Assembly (NCBI GenBank): GCA_900466875.1
Contig: UBNQ01000025.1
Coordinates: 124,001 to 188,000 of the forward strand
Length of the DNA: 64,000 bases
Source of the DNA: Hyphomicrobiales bacterium
GTDB taxonomy: Bacteria; Pseudomonadota; Alphaproteobacteria; Rhizobiales; Rhizobiaceae
Direction of reading: 5' to 3'
Positions 52,235-61,632 of this stretch are shown piece after piece. Position 1 is the first letter of the stretch. Each line of letters begins with the position of its first letter. Under the pieces are notes generated by a model that was not told the DNA's origin, searched no databases, and worked only from the letters and a program-made list of their open reading frames with translations. The translations under genes and the position numbers were made by a program.

Positions 52235-53476
52235 TCAACGCAAGGCGCGCAGCAGCGATTGCGACGGTTCGCCGTTCTGGTCCATGCCCAGCCGCTTCTG
52301 GATCGCCGAAATTGCGGCCTTCGAACCGGAGCCGAAGTTCCCGTCGACCTCGCCGTCATAATAGCCGAGCTGCTTCATACGGCTCTGCAGCTCGAATTTT
52401 TCCTTGATGTCGAGCGTGCCGTGCGGCCGCGGCCAGGACTGCTGCATGCCGCCAAAACCGGCGATTTCGTCTGCAAGAAGTCCGACTGCCAGGGCATAGC
52501 TGTCAGCTGCATTGTACTTCTTGATGGTGAAGAAGTTTTTCATCATCAGGAAAGCCGGTCCGTTGGAGCCGCCCATCAGCTTGAGGCTTGCGCGGTCGGT
52601 GCCGCGCGGAAAACCCTTGCCGTTGGGGCGGACGAAACCGAGTGCGGCCCATTGGGCGAGCGTCTTGGTCTGGCCTTCGTATTTGGCAGCGCCTGCCGGA
52701 AGTACGGCTTCGTAACCCCAGGTCTTGCCGGTGGTCCAGCCGTTCTTGGCGAGCAGGTTGGCGGAGGTCGCCAGCGCGTCGGGGATCGAGTGCCAGATGT
52801 CGCGCTTGCCGTTGCCATCGGCATCGACCGCGTAAAGCAGATAGCTGGTCGGGATGAACTGCGTATGGCCCATGGCGCCGGCCCAGGAGCCGGTCAGCTG
52901 CTTCGGCGTCACATCGCCGGCCTGCAAAATCTTCAAGGCGGCGATCAGCTGGGTGCGGGCGAATTTGGCACGCTTGGGATCTGCCCAAGCCAGTGTCGCA
53001 AGCGCCTGGGGCACATGATGCAGCCGCTCCGGCTTTTCCAGCACGGCGCCGTAGTTGGATTCCATCGACCAAATGGCGAGAAGAATGTTCTTGTCGACAC
53101 CGAAATGGCGCTCGATGGCGTTCAGCGTTCCGCCATGACGGGCGGCCATCTGCCGGCCGATCTGTACGGTATAGGGATTGACGCGGCTATCGAGATATTC
53201 CCAGATCTGCGATTTGAACTCGGGCTGATACTGGGCTTTCTGCAGCGCTTCCGGGTCCGGTTCGCTGATGCCGGCAAAAGCCTTCTGGTATGTCGAACGG
53301 CTGATGCCACTCTTGGCTGCCGTCTCATAGAAATCTGCAACCCATCTCTTGAAACCGGCATCGGCCTGAGCATTTAACGGCATCATGACCGTTACGAGGC
53401 CAGCGGCGAGCAGGAGAGCGAAACTACGCGAGCGGGTTCGAAATTTAGTCATCGACAGTCGTATCCATTCCTTCAT
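52235..53476 (-). CDS. lytic murein transglycosylase, MltB type
   Basis: 413 residues: a signal peptide (ALLLAAGLVTVMMPLNAQADA), an MltB-like domain (about 40-330) with catalytic Glu129 in LLAIWSMESNYGA and the family stretch GSWAGAMGHTQFIPTSYLLYAVDADGNGKRDIW, and a C-terminal PG_binding_1 domain (ELQSRMKQLGYYDGEVDGNFGSGSKAAISAIQKRLG). Cleaves peptidoglycan to 1,6-anhydromuropeptides in the periplasm. ATG 53452 (MTKFRTRS...) is an alternative start. Probably cotranscribed with the SGNH gene. Confidence 0.92.
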   Translation of the reverse strand: MKEWIRLSMTKFRTRSRSFALLLAAGLVTVMMPLNAQADAGFKRWVADFYETAAKSGISRSTYQKAFAGISEPDPEALQKAQYQPEFKSQIWEYLDSRVNPYTVQIGRQMAARHGGTLNAIERHFGVDKNILLAIWSMESNYGAVLEKPERLHHVPQALATLAWADPKRAKFARTQLIAALKILQAGDVTPKQLTGSWAGAMGHTQFIPTSYLLYAVDADGNGKRDIWHSIPDALATSANLLAKNGWTTGKTWGYEAVLPAGAAKYEGQTKTLAQWAALGFVRPNGKGFPRGTDRASLKLMGGSNGPAFLMMKNFFTIKKYNAADSYALAVGLLADEIAGFGGMQQSWPRPHGTLDIKEKFELQSRMKQLGYYDGEVDGNFGSGSKAAISAIQKRLGMDQNGEPSQSLLRALR

Positions 53477-53651
53477 TCGCCGTTCATGGCGTGTCTGGTA
53501 TGCGGCTCAACGATGTTTTAACGTAATAGAGTCAACAAATTCTTTACCATAGATCACGGGTTCGTGGGAGCCCTTTGCGAAACGGTAGCAATTGAGCTTT
53601 AGAACCCCGAAAGTTTCAAACCCGCACAATGACGTGCATCAGGAGGCATGA

Positions 53652-54542
53652 GTGTCTGAGCAGCGTAAGATCCGCAAAGCAGTTTTCCCGGTTGCCGGGC
53701 TCGGTACGCGTTTCCTTCCGGCGACCAAGGCCGTTCCGAAGGAAATGCTGACCGTCGTCGACAAGCCGGTCATCCAGTATGTGGTGGACGAAGCGGCTGA
53801 AGCCGGTATCGAGCATTTCGTTTTCGTCACCGGTCGCGGCAAGGGCGTCATCGAAGACTATTTCGATATCCAGTTCGAACTGGAGCAGATGCTGCGCGAG
53901 CGTAACAAGAACGCTGAACTGACGCTTCTTTCGCATATCCTGCCGAAGGCAGGCACGGCCAGCTTCACCCGCCAGCAGGTTCCGCTCGGCCTTGGACACG
54001 CCGTCTGGTGCGCTCGCGATATCGTCGGCGACGAACCTTTCGCTGTTCTTCTGCCGGATATGATCATGTCGTCGGAAAAGAGCTGCCTCAAGGGCATGGT
54101 CGAGCTTTACAACAAGACGGGCGGCAACGTGCTCGCGGTCGAGGAATGCGATCCCGAACAGGCACACAAATACGGTATCGTCGGCAAGGGTGCCGATGTC
54201 GGCGACGGCGGCTTCAAGATCACCGAGATGGTCGAAAAGCCGGCAAAGGGCACGGCCCCGTCGAACTTCTTCATCAACGGCCGTTACATCCTGCAGCCGG
54301 AAATCTTCAAGATCCTGGAAACCCAGGAGCGTGGCGCGGGTAACGAGATCCAGTTGACCGACGGCATGCTTGCACTTGCGAAATCTCAGGAATTCGCAGC
54401 CTATCCGTTCACCGGCGAGACCTATGACTGCGGTGCGAAGGATGGCTTCATTCTCGCCAACCTGGCATTTGCCCTGCAGCGTCCGGATATCCGTCCGGCG
54501 ATCGAAGGCCCGCTGAAGGCCCTTGCCGCCAAGCTGAAGTAA
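53652..54542 (+). CDS. galU: UTP-glucose-1-phosphate uridylyltransferase
   Basis: 296 residues. The N-terminal nucleotide loop [50 protein letters not shown], and [17 protein letters not shown] are typical of bacterial GalU/ExoN. Makes UDP-glucose for exopolysaccharide, LPS and cyclic glucans; its substrate glucose 1-phosphate is shared with glgC and pgm. The start is GTG 53652 behind aggagg; an ATG 4 nt earlier reads only three codons to a stop. Confidence 0.96.
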   Translation: MSEQRKIRKAVFPVAGLGTRFLPATKAVPKEMLTVVDKPVIQYVVDEAAEAGIEHFVFVTGRGKGVIEDYFDIQFELEQMLRERNKNAELTLLSHILPKAGTASFTRQQVPLGLGHAVWCARDIVGDEPFAVLLPDMIMSSEKSCLKGMVELYNKTGGNVLAVEECDPEQAHKYGIVGKGADVGDGGFKITEMVEKPAKGTAPSNFFINGRYILQPEIFKILETQERGAGNEIQLTDGMLALAKSQEFAAYPFTGETYDCGAKDGFILANLAFALQRPDIRPAIEGPLKALAAKLK

Positions 54543-54562
54543 GACCTGCACCAATTGCAAAC

Positions 54563-54597
54563 AAAGAAGCCGCCGAGGTTCACTCGGCGGCTTCTTT
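54563..54597. terminator. terminator between galU and gluP
   Basis: Perfect 14-bp arms aaagaagccgccga / tcggcggcttcttt with a 7-nt loop; A and T tails on both sides fit bidirectional use by the converging genes. Confidence 0.85.
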
Positions 54598-54641
54598 CGT
54601 TTTGGCGACGTGGGGATTTACCCCACGTCCAATAGGCATGA

Positions 54642-55925
54642 TCAGACGGCCTTGTGGCCCTTGATGCCGTAATAGAAGATGTAGACGTAGCACAGCACCG
54701 GCATCAGGAATGCCATGTGGATGGTGAACGTGTCAGCCAGTACGCCCATGACGACCGGCAGGATCGCGCCGCCGACGATGGCCAGGCACAGGATGCCGGA
54801 GCCTTGGCTGGTGTGGCGGCCGAGGCCCTTCAGCGCCAGGCTGAAGATGGTCGGGAACATGATCGAGTTGAACAGGCCGATCGCGAGAACCGCCCACATC
54901 GCCAGCTTGCCACCAGCAAAGACAGTGACCAGCAGAAGAACTGCAGCAAGGATGGCGTTGAAGGCAAGAGCCTTGCCGTCCTCGATGTAACGCATGGCGT
55001 AAGCGCCGATGAAGCGACCGACCATGGCGCCACCCCAGAAATAGGCGACGTAGTGGGCTGCTTCCGATTCCGGCAGGTTGGCGATCGTCGGTTCCGCAAG
55101 GTAGTTCACCAGGAAGCTGCCGATCGAGACTTCGCCGCCGACATAGACAAAGATGCCGATGGCGCCGAGAACGAGGTGACGGTAGGACCATGCCGATGCG
55201 CGCTCGCCGCCTTCGGCTGCAGTTTCTTCCTCTTGAATCTGCGGCAGCTTCAGCGCTGCGAAGATTGCGGCCAGAACAAGAAAGGCTATCGCGAGGAGCA
55301 TGTAGGGGAAGCGTACCGCGTCTGCTTCCGCAAGGCGCAGGGCTTCCAGCTGTTCGCCGGTGGCGCTGGTAATGTCGCCGGTCGCTGCCGACAGGATCAG
55401 GAATGCGCCGAACAGCGGAGCGATCGTGGTGCCAAGCGCATTGAAGGCCTGGGTCAGCGTGAGGCGGCTTGCGGCCGTTTCCGGTGCGCCAAGTTCGGTC
55501 ACATAGGGGTTTGCTGCAACCTGGAGAACCGTCACGCCCGATGCGAGGATGAAGAGGGCGCCAAGGAACAGGCCGTAGACGCGGTAGGCGGCTGCCGGAA
55601 TGAAGAGCGCGCAGCCGATGGCCGCGATCAGCAGGCCGACCACGATGCCCCACTTGTAGCTGATGCGCTTGACAAGCGCGCCGGCCGGCAGCGAGACGAT
55701 GAAATATGCTCCAAAGAAGCAGAACTGAATGAGCATCGACTGCGTGTAATTCAGCGAGAAGACGTTCTTCAGATGCGGGATGAGAATGTCGTTCAGGCAG
55801 GTGATGAAACCCCACATGAAGAACAGCGATGTCAGTGCAATGAGAGCGAACTGATAATTGTTGGCGCCGGCGCGGGAAGACTGTGTGCTTCCGGCCTTCG
55901 TGCCGTTGTTGGTAAGACTAGCCAA
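54642..55925 (-). CDS. gluP: glucose/galactose MFS transporter (FucP/GluP family)
   Basis: 427 residues with 12 predicted membrane helices. FucP/GluP signatures: [53 protein letters not shown] and the C-terminal SNSIMF-type [20 protein letters not shown]. It is a proton- or sodium-coupled sugar importer; glucose/galactose is inferred by family. The only start in frame is TTG 55925: a TAA stop lies 7 codons upstream and the next Met is residue 37. A palindrome lies 28 bp before it. Confidence 0.9.
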   Translation of the reverse strand: MASLTNNGTKAGSTQSSRAGANNYQFALIALTSLFFMWGFITCLNDILIPHLKNVFSLNYTQSMLIQFCFFGAYFIVSLPAGALVKRISYKWGIVVGLLIAAIGCALFIPAAAYRVYGLFLGALFILASGVTVLQVAANPYVTELGAPETAASRLTLTQAFNALGTTIAPLFGAFLILSAATGDITSATGEQLEALRLAEADAVRFPYMLLAIAFLVLAAIFAALKLPQIQEEETAAEGGERASAWSYRHLVLGAIGIFVYVGGEVSIGSFLVNYLAEPTIANLPESEAAHYVAYFWGGAMVGRFIGAYAMRYIEDGKALAFNAILAAVLLLVTVFAGGKLAMWAVLAIGLFNSIMFPTIFSLALKGLGRHTSQGSGILCLAIVGGAILPVVMGVLADTFTIHMAFLMPVLCYVYIFYYGIKGHKAV

Positions 55926-56297
55926 TTTGAAACCTCGAACTTACGCCATGCGGCAATGCTGCATTGCGGCAAAAATATGCCGAATGCGGCGCTATATGCT
56001 GCATCTGCTAACGGATGAAAGAGGGCGGGGTCCGGAAATACAGTTATTTCACAAAGCATTTCAGGCGGGATGGAATTCTATGTCGATGTCACCGTTGCAT
56101 TTCGAGCATAGGAGCAATGTGTGCCTTCCGGCGCGAGAAACATTCGTTCACCGCTCCGTATCTTTCGATAAGATGCGACAAGTTGTCGTGCCGCATCGCA
56201 AGGTAAGATGAATTTTTGCTCATTTTGTAGGCGAAAGCCAAGGTTGCAAGTCGAGACTTATGCTTGCCGCGCATCACGAGACATCACGGAAACGTGA
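55926..56297 (-). promoter_or_regulatory. upstream region of gluP with two palindromes
   Basis: 372 bp without a gene. GCAATGC-T-GCATTGC at 55953-55967 (perfect 7-1-7) lies 28 bp before the gluP start and is an operator candidate. A second dyad CGACAA-G-TTGTCG at 56176-56188 is nested in outer arms gatgcg / cgcatc (56172-56197). The strand given is that of gluP. Confidence 0.5.
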
Positions 56298-57857
56298 TTA
56301 ACGCTTTAAGGTCAAACCGACCCCAGCCCGCAGAATATCCTGATCGGAGCCCCCGCCGGTCGTGGTTTCGTATTCGATGTCGCCGGTCATATCGAGGTAG
56401 CGGTTGATGCTCCATGTCAGGCCTGCACCGGCAATCCAGGTGACGTTGTTGTCGGTGGAGCCCTGAAAGTCACGATATGTCGCGCTTCCCGTCAGTCGAG
56501 CAACGAGGTGGTCGCGCATCTGGTGGGCAAGGGCCGAGCTCAGCTGATATTCCGCCCAGCCGCCCTGGTCGGCGGCTGTGGAATCCTGGACCGTGCTGCG
56601 AAGTCCGATGTTGATGTCGGTTCCGCGCCGAGGAGACCAGCTGACATTGCCGTCCGCGGTAAATGCATCGACGGCATCCAGGCGGGTGTCTTCATAGGAG
56701 ACGCGCTGATAGCCGCCCGCCAGCTCGCCGCGCAGCTTCTCGCCGAAATCGAATGCCACGCCGGCACGGGCCGCATAGTTGTCGGACGAGCGTTGATAAC
56801 CGGCGCTGTCGCGGCGGCGGTCATAGAATGTATGCCCCAGCGCCACCTCGGCAAACGGAATGATCGCCGGCGACAACTCGTAGCCGAGGCGCAGGCGCCC
56901 ATCTATCCCGGTGCGGTTTCGGTCCTTCATGCTGAAGACCGAGCCGTCCGACAGTTTTGCATCCGTATAAACATCGCGGCTGGCACCGATGGCAGCCAAA
57001 CCGCGGATGCGCCCCACGTCTCGCTCGATGGAGGCTTCCGTTTCGAACTGGTGGACGCCTGCCTGCTCGGAGGCATTGCCGAGTGCGTTAGGATCAGCGA
57101 CATCCTCGCGCTCAAAACTGTAGTTTCCGGTGATATGCGCGACCGTGTCGTCGGCAAGATCCAACCGCAGGTCGGCGCCGATCCGCGCATTCGGATCGGT
57201 ATTGTTCTGGCTGTCGTTCAAATTGCGTTCGTACACGCCTTCGCCGGTAATCGTCAGTGCGTGCCGCGACCAGTCGGAGGTCAATGTGCCGCGTATGCCA
57301 GTTGCAAGATAGTTGCGCGTTTCCCTGGAGCCTTGGTCGCGGGTGATTTCGGTGTTGATGCTCTGGTTGACCGAAGGACGTAGAACGAAGGTGCCGAGAC
57401 GCACGCCGGGTGCTTCTGCGGCCTCGCGACGCTGTTCTTCCGATCCTTGCCTGTCGATCGGCGTCGCGCCGTCATCGAGCGGCTGGTCATATTGCTGGTT
57501 CAGATCGACTTCGTTTGGCTGGTTCAGCTCATCCGTCTCGGCGGTGTTTTCCGGCTGTGCGGGCCGCTGCGGCGCAGGAGTTGCCGTCGGATCGTAAACG
57601 CCGGATACTGGCTGATCCATGCCATCCTGCCCGAATGGTGTCGGCCAGGTCGTCGTGGTCGCGCCTCCCGTAACGCTTGTCGTGCCGGCGGTTCCGAACT
57701 GGTTGTCGGGGAGACCGGGCAGGGGAGTGGTGGTACTGGAGAAAAGGCTTTGGGCATGGATGACGCCGCCTCCGGACACGGCTGCGACCGCGACGACAAG
57801 GCCGATGGCCGTTCGCCGCCCGCGTCGGGCAGTACCTGTCAGGAGCGTGTTTTTCAT
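56298..57857 (-). CDS. outer-membrane beta-barrel protein
   Basis: 519 residues. A signal peptide (RTAIGLVVAVAAVSGGGVIHAQ) precedes a Thr/Pro/Gln-rich linker (40-145), then about 370 residues of alternating beta strands (e.g. YLATGIRGTLTSDWSRHALTITGEGVYE; IPFAEVALGHTFYDRRR; VTWIAGAGLTWSINRYLDMTGDIEYETTT) ending in ILRAGVGLTLKR. It matches the outer membrane beta-barrel proteins of the OMP_b-brl_2 type common in rhizobia. No transport or enzyme role assigned. Divergent from the KpsF-type gene. Confidence 0.82.
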   Translation of the reverse strand: MKNTLLTGTARRGRRTAIGLVVAVAAVSGGGVIHAQSLFSSTTTPLPGLPDNQFGTAGTTSVTGGATTTTWPTPFGQDGMDQPVSGVYDPTATPAPQRPAQPENTAETDELNQPNEVDLNQQYDQPLDDGATPIDRQGSEEQRREAAEAPGVRLGTFVLRPSVNQSINTEITRDQGSRETRNYLATGIRGTLTSDWSRHALTITGEGVYERNLNDSQNNTDPNARIGADLRLDLADDTVAHITGNYSFEREDVADPNALGNASEQAGVHQFETEASIERDVGRIRGLAAIGASRDVYTDAKLSDGSVFSMKDRNRTGIDGRLRLGYELSPAIIPFAEVALGHTFYDRRRDSAGYQRSSDNYAARAGVAFDFGEKLRGELAGGYQRVSYEDTRLDAVDAFTADGNVSWSPRRGTDINIGLRSTVQDSTAADQGGWAEYQLSSALAHQMRDHLVARLTGSATYRDFQGSTDNNVTWIAGAGLTWSINRYLDMTGDIEYETTTGGGSDQDILRAGVGLTLKR

Positions 57858-58004
57858 CGAATGCCCGGCAACCTCAAATGCTTACCCAAATGTAAATCAC
57901 TGTGGTTAAGGATTGGTTGAAGACCCTGCTTGACGGTGGATGGACAAACGACCGCGCCGGAAGCTGATGGACTTGAGGCTGAAAAAGGATTAAGCCTGCC
58001 GATC

Positions 58005-59000
58005 ATGATCAAGCGCGCGTTACAACTTGTCGAACACGACGTCGTCGATTCCGCCCTGCGGACAATTTCCTTTGGGCAACAGGGGCTTAGTGCTCTTGAA
58101 GAGGCGCTGAAGGAAGGCCTTGGACTGGCCTTTCGACAGGCGGTCGAGACCATTGGTGCAATCGACGGTCGAGTCGTGATTACCGGTGTCGGCAAGAGCG
58201 GGCATATCGGCCGCAAGATTTCGGCCAGCCTCGCATCGACCGGTACACCGTCTTTCTTCGTCCACCCCGTCGAGGCAAATCACGGCGATCTGGGCATGAT
58301 TGCACCAGGTGACGTGGTGCTCGCCCTGTCGTGGAGTGGGGAGACGGCCGAGCTGCAGGGTATCGTTTCCTTTACCCGTCGTTTTTCCGTTCCGTTGATC
58401 GCGTTGACCTCCGGCGAGACATCGACGCTCGCGCGTGAGGCCGATATCGTTCTGTTGCTGCCGAAGGCGCAGGAAGCCTGTCCGCATGGTTTGGCGCCGA
58501 CGACGTCGACCTTGCTGCAGCTTGCGCTCGGCGATGCGCTGGCCGTGGCCCTGCTTGAGGCTCGCGGTTTTTCGGCGGCGGATTTCCGGGTCTATCATCC
58601 GGGCGGCAAGCTCGGTGCGATGCTCAGCCACGTCAGCGACCTGATGCATACGGGCGATCGCCTGCCGCTGGTGAATAGAGGCGCTTCGATGCCGGACGCC
58701 ATCCGTGAGCTTTCGGCCAAGCGGTTTGGCTGTGTCGGCGTGATCGATGAAGAGGGCCGGATCTGCGGTGTCCTGACCGATGGCGACATTGCCCGCCATC
58801 TCGACGGCAATCTCGCTACGATGATCGTCGACGAGGTCATGACGGCGAACCCCAAGACGGTCAGCAAGGCGACACTTGCGACCGCTGCGATGGCGCTGCT
58901 CAACAAACACAGCATCGGCGCGTTGCTGGTGGTCGACGAGGAAAAGCGGCCGGTCGGCATCGTGCATTTCCACGACCTGTTGCGGGTCGGGGTGGCCTGA
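58005..59000 (+). CDS. arabinose-5-phosphate isomerase (KdsD/KpsF type)
   Basis: 331 residues: an SIS domain (about 15-190; GRVVITGVGKSGHIGRKISASLASTGTPSFFVHPVEANHGDLGMI, LALSWSGETAEL, CPHGLAPTTSTLLQLALGDALA) and two CBS domains (MPDAIRELSAKRFGCVGVIDEEGRICGVLTDGDIARH; VMTANPKTVSKATLATAAMALL). Converts ribulose 5-phosphate to arabinose 5-phosphate, the first step of Kdo synthesis for LPS or capsule. The TTG at 57930 would add 25 residues without a good ribosome site; homologues I recall start near ATG 58005, but this is uncertain. A small gene follows 10 nt later. Confidence 0.9.
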   Translation: MIKRALQLVEHDVVDSALRTISFGQQGLSALEEALKEGLGLAFRQAVETIGAIDGRVVITGVGKSGHIGRKISASLASTGTPSFFVHPVEANHGDLGMIAPGDVVLALSWSGETAELQGIVSFTRRFSVPLIALTSGETSTLAREADIVLLLPKAQEACPHGLAPTTSTLLQLALGDALAVALLEARGFSAADFRVYHPGGKLGAMLSHVSDLMHTGDRLPLVNRGASMPDAIRELSAKRFGCVGVIDEEGRICGVLTDGDIARHLDGNLATMIVDEVMTANPKTVSKATLATAAMALLNKHSIGALLVVDEEKRPVGIVHFHDLLRVGVA

Positions 59001-59010
59001 GGTCGGACAT

Positions 59011-59376
59011 TTGCCTGATCTGAAGGCTCATCTCCTTGCTCTCGAGACGGCGCTTCAGACGACAGAGGTGCGCTCGTCGCGGGCGAGGCTCCTCGACATT
59101 CTGGCTCCGGACTTTCGCGAGTTCGGCCGTTCGGGTGGCAGCTATGATCTTGCGGAAATCCTGTCTGGGCTGACGGCCGAAATGACCGTCGCCAAAACGG
59201 CGATCGAGGATTTCTCGATTTCGCTTCTGAGCGAAACGGTCGTGCTTGCGACCTATCGCGGCATTCGCTTCGAGGATGACGGGACCGAACTGGTGACCAA
59301 TCGCAGTTCGATCTGGCGTCTGGAGAAGGATGGCAATTGGCGCATGGTTTTCCACCAGGGCACGCCAACTGCCTGA
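59011..59376 (+). CDS. small SnoaL/NTF2-like (DUF4440) protein
   Basis: 121 residues, cone-shaped alpha+beta fold of the DUF4440/SnoaL group: LLALETALQTTEVRSSRARLLDILAPDFREFGRSGGSYDLAEILSGL at the N-terminus, then strands FSISLLSETVVLATYRGIRF and SSIWRLEKDGNWRMVFHQGTP, which give the typical substrate pocket. Starts with TTG 59011, 10 nt behind the isomerase stop, with a gagg site 9 nt before. Function unknown; the tight spacing suggests cotranscription with the isomerase. Confidence 0.75.
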   Translation: MPDLKAHLLALETALQTTEVRSSRARLLDILAPDFREFGRSGGSYDLAEILSGLTAEMTVAKTAIEDFSISLLSETVVLATYRGIRFEDDGTELVTNRSSIWRLEKDGNWRMVFHQGTPTA

Positions 59377-59382
59377 TCCCGC

Positions 59383-59736
59383 CTATTTTTCCCGGTAGAA
59401 TATCATCCCGCCATGATGCAGGACGTCGGTTTCGACGAATGTCCCGTCCGCGGTGAAGCCGGTGTCGTCCCAGTAGTCGATGTGACTGCCGGTGACGAGA
59501 TAGCGCCCCTGATATGCGCTCTTCCTGTTTCCCCGAGCCTCGTCGTAACGACCGCTGGGCAGGAGTTCCTGGCGGATGCGGCCGTCGCCGGTGACCCACA
59601 TTCCGAGATAGGGATGGTTCTGGGCCTGTGCCTGATTGCTCATGCTGTTTTCTGCCTTTGCCAGATGTGCGGCCGCGCCAAGTGAGGCGGCGGTGGCGAT
59701 GATGACTGTGACGATAATCACGAGGGGCTTGCTCAT
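59383..59736 (-). CDS. secreted Atu4866-domain protein
   Basis: 117 residues: a signal peptide (MSKPLVIIVTVIIATAASLGAAAHLAKAENS), then the small Atu4866 domain HPYLGMWVTGDGRIRQELLPSGRYDEARGNRKSAYQGRYLVTGSHIDYWDDTGFTADGTFVETDVLHHGGMIFYRE, a lipocalin-like beta fold with no agreed role. 26 nt behind the SDR gene on the same strand, so probably cotranscribed; both lie next to the LysR gene. ATG 59736 follows ggagagc. Confidence 0.82.
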   Translation of the reverse strand: MSKPLVIIVTVIIATAASLGAAAHLAKAENSMSNQAQAQNHPYLGMWVTGDGRIRQELLPSGRYDEARGNRKSAYQGRYLVTGSHIDYWDDTGFTADGTFVETDVLHHGGMIFYREK

Positions 59737-59762
59737 GAGGGCTCTCCCTTGGAATGGATCGG

Positions 59763-60485
59763 TCAATATGGCGAGCGCGTCGGGCGGATGACGATCTCGC
59801 TGACATCGACATCTTCCGGCTGTTCGATGGCGTAACGGACAGCGCGACCGATGGCGTCGGGCTGCAGTGCGATCGCCCGCCAGGCCTTCATGCCTTCGGC
59901 GGCAACCGGATCGGTGATCGTGCCTGCCAGCTCGCTCTCCACCACGCCGGGATGGATGCAAGTGACGCGCAGCTTGTCGTTTTCCTGCCGCAAGCCGTCC
60001 GAGATCGCCCGCACGGCGAATTTCGTGGCGCAATAGACGGCGGCGGTAGGGGAAACGCTCAGCGCGCCGATCGATGCGATGTTGATGATATGGCCGGAAC
60101 CGCGTGCCGTCATTTCGGGCAATACGGCGGCCACGCCATACAGCACGCCCTTGATGTTGACGTCGATCATGCGATCCCATTCGTCGACTTTCAGCGACGT
60201 CATCAGGGAGAGCGGCATGACGCCGGCATTGTTGACGATCACGTCGATGCGCCCGAATTTTTCCCGCGCAGCATCTGCGAATGCGGAGACATCGGGGCGA
60301 TCGGTCACGTCGAGCTTGCGGGTCATGACCTTTCCACCGTTCCGGCCGATCTCGTCGGCCAATTCTTCGAGACGGTCGGTGCGCCGGGCGCCCAGCACAA
60401 CAGTCGCGCCGGCTTTTGCGAGCTCCCGCGCAATTCCGGCTCCTATGCCGCTGGAGGCGCCGGTAATGAGCACAACCTTGTCCAT
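59763..60485 (-). CDS. short-chain dehydrogenase/reductase
   Basis: 240 residues, classical SDR: cofactor motif TGASSGIGAGIA, NNAGV at the active-site strand, catalytic Ser in IINIASIGAL, and the Tyr-x-x-x-Lys motif in AAVYCATKFAVRAIS. Arg in LGARR after the second strand favours NADP(H). Substrate unknown; such SDRs beside Atu4866 proteins and a LysR gene are frequent in Proteobacteria. ATG 60485 is at the family start; a longer upstream frame is ignored. Divergent from the LysR gene across 111 bp. Confidence 0.9.
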   Translation of the reverse strand: MDKVVLITGASSGIGAGIARELAKAGATVVLGARRTDRLEELADEIGRNGGKVMTRKLDVTDRPDVSAFADAAREKFGRIDVIVNNAGVMPLSLMTSLKVDEWDRMIDVNIKGVLYGVAAVLPEMTARGSGHIINIASIGALSVSPTAAVYCATKFAVRAISDGLRQENDKLRVTCIHPGVVESELAGTITDPVAAEGMKAWRAIALQPDAIGRAVRYAIEQPEDVDVSEIVIRPTRSPY

Positions 60486-60578
60486 GACATTTCCTTCCAC
60501 GTTGGCCGCGTTATTGCGGTTGCCAGAAAGATAATCCCAGGTCATTGTCGCGATAAGCCACTTGGTCTTTTCCAGTTT

Positions 60579-60594
60579 GTTAAGTGAAGCTAAC
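60579..60594. promoter_or_regulatory. candidate LysR operator between SDR and LysR genes
   Basis: Imperfect dyad GTTAAGTGAAGCTAAC with outer arms GTTA / TAAC, ending 2 bp before the LysR start codon. Placement would give autorepression. Confidence 0.35.
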
Positions 60595-60596
60595 CA

Positions 60597-61511
60597 ATGA
60601 TGCCAGACTTCAACGCCCTTGCGGCTTTCGTGATCGTTGCCGAGGAAAAGAGTTTTCGCGCCGCCGCGGATCGATTGGGCGTCACGCGCTCCGCTGTCAG
60701 TCAGACCATCCGCAAGCTCGAAGAAACGCTTGGTATCGCCGTCGTCTCCCGAACTACCCGAAGCGTCGCCTTGACCGAGGCGGGCGAGCGGCTTTACGTG
60801 GAAGTGGCACCGGCATTTTCCGGCATGCAGGCCGCCATCGAGACGGCTGCAAGCCTGCGTGACAGGCCACGCGGACAATTGCGGCTTGCCGTATCGTCGA
60901 TCGCCGAGAGTTTTCTGTCCGGGCCGATGCTTGCGTCTTTCGCTGCGACTAATCCCGAGGTCAAACTGCATGTCACCGTGACCGACGAGGAGTTCGATAT
61001 CGTCGAGGAGGGCTATGATGCCGGGGTGCGGCTGGGAGAGGTGATTGCGCAGGACATGATCGCGGTGCCGGTCTCGGGTGAGCAGCGTCAGCTGGCCGTC
61101 GCGTCGCCGGATTATATCGAGCGTTTCGGCGCGCCTGCCCATCCGGGCGAACTGACCGAGCGACGCTGCATCGGCTGGCGACGGGCGCCCAACCTGCCGG
61201 CCTATCGCTGGGAGTTTTCAGAGGATGGACGGGAGTTTTCCGTGTCGGTCAATGATGCGATCACCACAACCGACATGGCTTTGATGATCAAGCTCGCCGT
61301 CGCCGGTGCCGGTATCAGCTTCGGCATGGAAGACAGTTTTCGAGCGCCAATCGAACGGGGGGAGCTCGTCCCGATCCTGGAGCGGTTCTGTCCGTGGTTC
61401 CCGGGCTTCTATCTCTATTACCCAAGCCGCCGCAACATGGCGCCCAAACTGCGTGCCCTGGTGGATCACCTGCGCAGTTTCCGACAGGGGCAGACGGCTT
61501 CAAATGCGTGA
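60597..61511 (+). CDS. LysR-family transcriptional regulator
   Basis: 304 residues. Winged helix LNALAAFVIVAEEKSFRAAADRLGVTRSAVSQTIRKLEETLGIAVVSRTTRSVALTEAG type at the N-terminus, then a type-2 periplasmic-binding effector domain (GQLRLAVSSIAESFLSGPMLASF; YDAGVRLGEVIAQDMIAVPV; AVAGAGISFGME). Close to the subgroup that controls adjacent SDR or quinone-reductase genes. Two consecutive ATG codons at 60597 and 60600 are both possible. Confidence 0.9.
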   Translation: MMPDFNALAAFVIVAEEKSFRAAADRLGVTRSAVSQTIRKLEETLGIAVVSRTTRSVALTEAGERLYVEVAPAFSGMQAAIETAASLRDRPRGQLRLAVSSIAESFLSGPMLASFAATNPEVKLHVTVTDEEFDIVEEGYDAGVRLGEVIAQDMIAVPVSGEQRQLAVASPDYIERFGAPAHPGELTERRCIGWRRAPNLPAYRWEFSEDGREFSVSVNDAITTTDMALMIKLAVAGAGISFGMEDSFRAPIERGELVPILERFCPWFPGFYLYYPSRRNMAPKLRALVDHLRSFRQGQTASNA

Positions 61512-61632
61512 TATGCGGCAGTGGATTTCGTAGTCCGCGCTTCAAACGGCGGAGCGGCGGTGTTATGGCGCGTGAAGCCGCAACGCTGGCGGAGTAAAAA
61601 GAACGGGCAGGGAGCCACCGCGGATAAGGGAC

